Source of the DNA: Clostridia bacterium
Lineage (GTDB): Bacteria > Bacillota > Clostridia > Oscillospirales > Acutalibacteraceae
Reading direction: 5' to 3'
Length of the DNA stretch: 32,452 bases
Assembly: GCA_017543285.1 (NCBI GenBank)
Contig: JAFYGK010000026.1
Coordinates: forward strand, 1 to 32,452
Below the pieces are notes generated by a model that ran no database searches, was not told the origin of the DNA, and was given only the letters and a program-made list of their open reading frames with translations. Below are positions 32,062-32,452 of the stretch, in pieces. A program made the position numbers and the translations under genes. The number at the start of each line of letters is the position of its first letter. Positions within the stretch are counted from its first letter, which is position 1.

Positions 32062-32090
32062 ATATTATCACGAAAAGAACATTTTTTCAA
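32062..32090 (-). promoter_or_regulatory. Probable promoter of the GH13-fumarase unit
   Basis: On the minus strand, TTGAAA (plus 32085-32090) is followed after 17 bases by TAATAT (plus 32062-32067). A perfect TATAAT lies slightly closer to the gene and is an alternative -10. Confidence 0.5.
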
Positions 32091-32137
32091 TGAAAAGATG
32101 ATATGGGTAAATTTTGAAAAAAATTTGAAAAAAGGTG

Positions 32138-32166
32138 TTGACAATTAAATAAAGACATGATAGAAT
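32138..32166 (+). promoter_or_regulatory. Upstream tandem promoter of a probable rRNA operon
   Basis: A consensus TTGACA (32138-32143) is followed after exactly 17 bases by TAGAAT (32161-32166). The DNA upstream is A/T-tract rich, like an UP element. Confidence 0.78.
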
Positions 32167-32243
32167 AACAAAGTCGTCCGGAAAAAGAGGCAAAAACAAG
32201 AAAAGACAGAATAAAATATTTTAAAATTTTCTCAAAAAACCTC

Positions 32244-32272
32244 TTGACAAACGCCTCAGCTTATGGTAATAT
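32244..32272 (+). promoter_or_regulatory. Downstream tandem promoter of a probable rRNA operon
   Basis: A second consensus TTGACA (32244-32249) is followed after 17 bases by TAATAT (32267-32272). Tandem sigma-A promoters about 105 bases apart are typical of rrn operons. Confidence 0.78.
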
Positions 32273-32452
32273 AAATAAGCTGTCCCGTAAAAAAGGGCAA
32301 CAAAAAATCTGCTGTTCGGTATGTCAAAACAGACATATAATATGAATGTTAAGCCAAACCGTGCGGTAAAAAATCGAACCTTGAAAATTAAACAACGTAA
32401 CGATAACAAACCCTTAGAGATTCTTTTGGGAACGGTTTTGAGAAAAACCGAA
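32273..32452 (+). other. Probable rRNA operon leader (5' part, cut by window end)
   Basis: No gene is visible. The sequence cgaaccttgaaaattaaac (about 32374-32392) resembles the ttgaaaactgaaca-type element found in leaders and spacers of Firmicute rRNA operons. A facing pair, aacggtttt / aaaaaccg, sits at the end of the window. With the tandem promoters this suggests that a 16S rRNA gene starts just outside; I cannot see it. Confidence 0.55.

Noticed and set aside
1..32452. CRISPR arrays, transposases, phage genes, tRNA genes
   Set aside because: I looked for regularly spaced repeats, transposase motifs, integrases and tRNA-like T arms. The only T-arm-like hit is the 3' end of the tmRNA.

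Overview
The window reads as a chromosomal segment of a spore-forming Clostridia-type Firmicute of medium GC; an Oscillospirales-like gut lineage is plausible, but the family is not proven. The main reasons are the yabO-yabP-yabQ-divIC-yabR block (spore-coat and division genes in the Bacillus order), a Gram-positive FASII cluster using FabK, an SRP RNA next to dnaX-ybaB-recR, a long-form HPF, a class B sortase and a meso-diaminopimelate dehydrogenase. Nearly everything is housekeeping. I see no prophage, transposase, CRISPR array or defence island.

Layout. (1) 1-2114: rqcP/yabO, a terminator, yabP-yabQ, then a separate promoter driving divIC-yabR. (2) 2200-10154: a fatty-acid synthesis operon fabH-acpP-fabK-fabD-fabG-fabF-fabZ-accD-accA, behind one strong promoter with an inverted repeat over the predicted start site. 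The biotin carrier (accB) and biotin carboxylase (accC) genes that usually sit among these genes are absent. (3) 10168-11838: a short maltodextrin/glycogen phosphorylase with its own terminator. (4) 12181-15342: a GNAT acetyltransferase, a YiiX-like papain-fold hydrolase, an aldo/keto reductase with two ferredoxin-type cluster motifs, and a lipoprotein. (5) 15389-19866: SRP RNA, dnaX, ybaB, recR, a GtrA-family membrane protein, smpB and tmRNA, ending at a strong terminator. (6) 20406-23332: a cytosolic LytS-type histidine kinase, a response regulator with a SARP-like DNA-binding domain, and an Rrf2-family regulator. (7) 23412-26326, minus strand: ccdA-tlpA-trxA-ddh, an electron-transfer chain carrying thiol reduction across the membrane plus a lysine/cell-wall enzyme. 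(8) 26524-27904: HU and a class B sortase. (9) 27872-32090, minus strand: a lipoprotein, hpf, an isolated class I fumarase alpha subunit, and an unusual GH13 enzyme upstream of it. (10) 32138-32452: two tandem TTGACA-type promoters and what looks like the leader of an rRNA operon lying just beyond the window.

How it works together. Acetyl-CoA carboxylase AccA/AccD feeds malonyl-CoA to FabD. FabH starts chains on the acyl carrier protein, and FabF, FabG, FabZ and FabK run the elongation cycle. SmpB and tmRNA are adjacent and rescue stalled ribosomes; RqcP at the left edge belongs to a parallel rescue pathway, and HPF stores idle ribosomes. CcdA draws electrons from cytosolic thioredoxin, and a thioredoxin gene lies in the same cluster, to reduce the membrane-anchored TlpA protein.

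I did not find a clearly new multi-gene system. The best second-look items are the missing accB/accC, the fabH leader repeat, the fumarase alpha without beta next to a GH13 enzyme lacking the two usual histidines, the acetyltransferase/YiiX/reductase operon, the unusual tmRNA tag, and a possible early stop after an A-run in dnaX.
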